A DNA stretch of 10,007 nucleotides. Source: CAZBDV01 sp964490765 (GTDB taxonomy: Bacteria > Cloacimonadota > Cloacimonadia > Cloacimonadales > JAJBBL01). The stretch's first letter is position 1. Every line of letters begins with the position of its first letter. Location of the stretch: the NCBI GenBank assembly GCA_964490765.1, contig CAZBDV010000051.1:1-10007 (forward strand), in the 5' to 3' direction. The notes below the pieces were generated by a model that saw only the letters and a program-made list of their open reading frames with translations, made no database searches and was not told the DNA's origin. Made by a program: the position numbers and the translations under genes. This document shows, piece after piece, positions 8,078-10,007 of the stretch.

Positions 8078-9322
8078 ATGATATATGTAATATTTGATGA
8101 TAGATTTCACGAGAATTTCTACCCGTTAACTCTGACCCGTTCTACGGGAGATCTGAGGGTAGGTATTCTCAAATTACGGCAGAGAATCTCCGCCTATTTA
8201 GAGGCAGAAAACCTGCCATTAATAATCTCCGCACGCCTGACAGAACTCTACAGAGAGAGACATCCGGAGTGGCAGATCAATAAGCTCCCCGCTGGTGAGA
8301 TAACTTTCATCAACAGCAGGCTCCGCATCAATGACAGCCGATTAGAACAGATCAGGAACTTGCCGGCTAATTCTTCCCTCCTGGAAGATGATACTGTGAT
8401 GGCAGCAAGATGCAAGACCGAAGAGCAGGAGATCTCCTCCGAGAATATCGAAACTCTTTTTACAGGCCTTTCCCGGCAAACGTTCCCCTCTGCAGTAGAT
8501 GATGAAAAAGCAGGCAGTATCAGCTGGAAATTTATCTGGGAGCTTATTGCCAGTAACTCTGAATATATCGGGAAGGACTTTGAAGATTTCTTCTATGATA
8601 AGAATAATTACTATGAAACGGAACCGGGAGTAACGATTCTCAACCCCTATAACGTCTGGCTTGGCGAAGGAACCGAATTAAAGCCGGGTGTGGTTATGGA
8701 TGCATCTGAAGGGCCGATTGTAGTCGATGAAAATGCTAAGATCCTCCCCAACTCAACCATAACCGGGCCGGCCTATATCGGTAAAAGCACTCTACTCAAA
8801 GCAGGGTCCAAAATCTATGCTGGTACTTCTATCGGTCCTCTATGTAAGATCGGTGGCGAGATAGAAGATACGATCTTTCAGGGTTACAGTAACAAACAGC
8901 ATGACGGCTTTCTTGGCCACAGTTATCTCGGGGAGTGGGTTAACCTCGGTGCCGGCACCAATAACAGCGACCTGAAAAATAACTATCAGCAGATCAAGGT
9001 TTATTTATACCCTCAACAGAAGAAGATAGATACCGGCTCTCAATTCATGGGAACGGTTATAGGTGATCATACCAAAACAGGAATCAACTGCGCAATAAAT
9101 ACCGGTACGGTAATCGGTATCGGATGCAACCTCTATGGACAAGAACTCTTCTCGGATTTCATCCCTTCTTTCAGCTGGGGTAATTCAGAAAATCTGGTTC
9201 AATACAGAATAGACAGGTTCCTGCAAACCGTCAGTACAGTCAAAGAGAGAAGAGGTCTCCATCTAACCGGGATAGAGAGAGAGTTATATTCCTCCCTTAA
9301 TGAACAATTGAAACAAAAATAA
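8078..9322 (+). CDS. GlmU-like sugar nucleotidyltransferase / acyltransferase (alternative Bacteroidota-type)
   Basis: This 414-residue protein probably makes UDP-N-acetylglucosamine or a related nucleotide sugar, the shared precursor of peptidoglycan and lipopolysaccharide, in the cytoplasm. The N-terminal half (about 1-170) is the divergent NTP-transferase type: I-F-D-D (5-8), then P-L-T-L-T-R-S-T-G-D-L-R-V-G-I (16-30), and F-I-N-S-R-L (78-83). It lacks the usual GlmU glycine-rich L-A-A-G-x-G-T-R-M start. The C-terminal half (about 184-350) is a left-handed beta-helix of hexapeptide repeats with family landmarks N-K-Q-H-D-G-F-L-G-H-S-Y-L-G (272-285), L-G-A-G-T-N-N-S-D-L (290-299), and I-G-D-H-T-K-T-G-I-N (328-337). 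Architecture and length fit the group annotated as alternative bacterial GlmU (TIGR03991-like). Its place after a PBP and a glycosyltransferase agrees with a cell-wall precursor role. The exact sugar and acyl donor are inferred from the family. Confidence 0.85.
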   Translation: MIYVIFDDRFHENFYPLTLTRSTGDLRVGILKLRQRISAYLEAENLPLIISARLTELYRERHPEWQINKLPAGEITFINSRLRINDSRLEQIRNLPANSSLLEDDTVMAARCKTEEQEISSENIETLFTGLSRQTFPSAVDDEKAGSISWKFIWELIASNSEYIGKDFEDFFYDKNNYYETEPGVTILNPYNVWLGEGTELKPGVVMDASEGPIVVDENAKILPNSTITGPAYIGKSTLLKAGSKIYAGTSIGPLCKIGGEIEDTIFQGYSNKQHDGFLGHSYLGEWVNLGAGTNNSDLKNNYQQIKVYLYPQQKKIDTGSQFMGTVIGDHTKTGINCAINTGTVIGIGCNLYGQELFSDFIPSFSWGNSENLVQYRIDRFLQTVSTVKERRGLHLTGIERELYSSLNEQLKQK

Positions 9323-9323
9323 C

Positions 9324-9343
9324 AGACCCACAATCAGTGGTCT
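9324..9343. repeat. Small hairpin between the GlmU-like and RicT-like genes
   Basis: AGACC (9324-9328) pairs with GGTCT (9339-9343). The stem can extend by two more pairs past a bulged C, leaving a five-base loop. On the + strand no T-run follows, so it does not look like a terminator for the GlmU-like gene. Read on the - strand it is followed after two bases by a T-rich stretch (9309-9322 complement), but there is no - strand gene that it would serve. It may be a weak mRNA structure or coincidence. Confidence 0.3.
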
Positions 9344-9351
9344 AATAGATA

Positions 9352-9360
9352 CGAGGTTAA
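9352..9360 (+). promoter_or_regulatory. Ribosome binding site of the RicT-like gene (CGAGGTTAA)
   Basis: GAGG at 9353-9356 lies seven bases before ATG 9364. This supports the chosen start of the gene that runs off the window. Confidence 0.65.
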
Positions 9361-9363
9361 ATA

Positions 9364-10007
9364 ATGAATCATTACGTAGAAGTAGAATTCCGTTCAGGAA
9401 AGCTTGGATACTTCACAAATCCGAATAATATACGACTAGAACCGGACCAGTTTGTCATAGTTGAGGTAGAGAGAGGTTATGATATTGCTACTGTAATCCA
9501 CAGCTCTATATCCAGTCCGGAACTGGATAATCTTTACCAGAACAACAAGATACTCAAGATCATAAAAATCGTCCAGGATGATGAATCCAAACAACTCAGA
9601 ATAGTCAAAGAAAAGGAACTGACTGCTGCCGAAAAGTTCAATTCACTACTCACAAAATACCCATTTGAGATGAAGCTGATAGAGACCATTTATCAGTTTG
9701 ATGGCAACAAACTCACCTTCTTCTTCACTGCCGACAGCCGCATTGATTTCCGAGATTTTGTCAGAGAACTGGCTACTGTGTTTAAAACCAGGATTGAACT
9801 CCATCAATCGACCGGCAGGGATGAGGCAAAGAGATTAAGCGGAATCGGGATGTGTGGCTATAAATATTGTTGCTCCTCCTTTTTGAAAAGATTCAATCAG
9901 GTTACTATAAAGATGGTCAGAGACCAGAACCTTTCGGGCAACCTTTCAAAGATATCCGGCCCCTGTGGCAGACTGCTCTGCTGTCTGCATTACGAAGAGG
10001 ATTACTA
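9364..10007 (+). CDS. ricT: RicT/YaaT-like PSP1-domain protein (3' end outside the window)
   Basis: The gene is truncated by the window edge: 214 complete codons are visible with no stop. The family's best-known member, RicT (YaaT) of Bacillus, joins RicA and RicF in a cytoplasmic complex that carries iron-sulfur clusters and helps RNase Y process mRNAs. In other phyla the PSP1 family role is less clear. Seen here: an N-terminal beta-rich part (about 1-90), then the PSP1 domain with the six-cysteine signature. M-C-G-Y-K-Y-C-C (163-170) and P-C-G-R-L-L-C-C-L (200-208) give C164, C169, C170, C201, C206 and C207, and between them lies K-M-V-R-D-Q-N-L-S (183-191). The loop before K-I-S-G (196-199) reads S-G-N-L-S instead of the common S-L-N-P-T/x form. 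Start ATG 9364 follows a good ribosome binding site 41 bases after the GlmU-like stop. Family call is strong; whether it acts as a true Ric subunit here is unknown. Confidence 0.88.
   Translation, partial: MNHYVEVEFRSGKLGYFTNPNNIRLEPDQFVIVEVERGYDIATVIHSSISSPELDNLYQNNKILKIIKIVQDDESKQLRIVKEKELTAAEKFNSLLTKYPFEMKLIETIYQFDGNKLTFFFTADSRIDFRDFVRELATVFKTRIELHQSTGRDEAKRLSGIGMCGYKYCCSSFLKRFNQVTIKMVRDQNLSGNLSKISGPCGRLLCCLHYEEDY

Noticed and set aside
9309..9343. Bidirectional or minus-strand rho-independent terminator after the GlmU-like gene
   Set aside because: On the + strand no T-run follows the hairpin. On the - strand the T-rich stretch follows only after two bases, the stem is short and bulged, and there is no minus-strand gene to terminate.
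1..10007. Mobile elements, CRISPR arrays, toxin-antitoxin or defence genes, tRNA genes
   Set aside because: No tandem spaced repeats, terminal inverted repeats, transposase or integrase motifs, or tRNA-like cloverleaf was found. All sizeable stretches are covered by envelope or housekeeping genes of similar base and codon use.

Overview
The window is 10 kb of densely packed, co-directional (+ strand) genes for building the envelope of a bacterium with two membranes. It holds five complete genes, one gene cut by the right edge, and the last few codons of a possible upstream gene at the left edge. I see no tRNA, rRNA, insertion sequence, phage gene, CRISPR array or long non-coding stretch; the largest gap between genes is 79 bases. 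The organism is probably a Gram-negative-type (diderm) bacterium, because a very long TamB-like protein with an outer-membrane-type C-terminus sits beside a class A penicillin-binding protein. The GlmU-like enzyme is of the alternative type typical of Bacteroidota and relatives. Together with moderate GC, heavy AGA/AGG arginine codon use and the RicT-type PSP1 protein, this points to the FCB superphylum, perhaps a Cloacimonadota-like lineage. That placement is an inference and I could not test it.

Layout, left to right: (1) a 4-base overlap (TTGA) joins the end of a possible upstream reading frame to the TTG start of a 1351-residue TamB/AsmA-like translocation and lipid-transport protein (20-4075). 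(2) After 14 bases comes a small multi-pass 'Gx transporter' / heptaprenyl diphosphate synthase component I family membrane protein (4090-4638). (3) With no gap, a PBP1A-type bifunctional peptidoglycan synthase follows (4639-6822). (4) After 57 bases comes a membrane-anchored family 2 glycosyltransferase (6880-7998). (5) After 79 bases comes a GlmU-like UDP-GlcNAc-type nucleotidyltransferase with a left-handed beta-helix acyltransferase domain (8078-9322). (6) After 41 bases comes the start of a RicT/YaaT-like PSP1-domain protein with its cysteine signature (9364 to the window end).

The first three genes are so tightly joined that they are almost certainly one operon. Together they span inner-to-outer membrane transport (TamB-like), an integral membrane protein of unsettled function, and peptidoglycan polymerisation and crosslinking (PBP1A). 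The next two fit surface-glycan or precursor synthesis: a lipid- or glycan-directed glycosyltransferase and an enzyme of amino-sugar nucleotide formation. The RicT-like gene probably begins a different functional group.

I looked for an undescribed system and do not see a convincing one. The observations most worth a second look are the TamB / Gx-protein / PBP1A arrangement, the non-canonical GlmU, and a few small intergenic structures.
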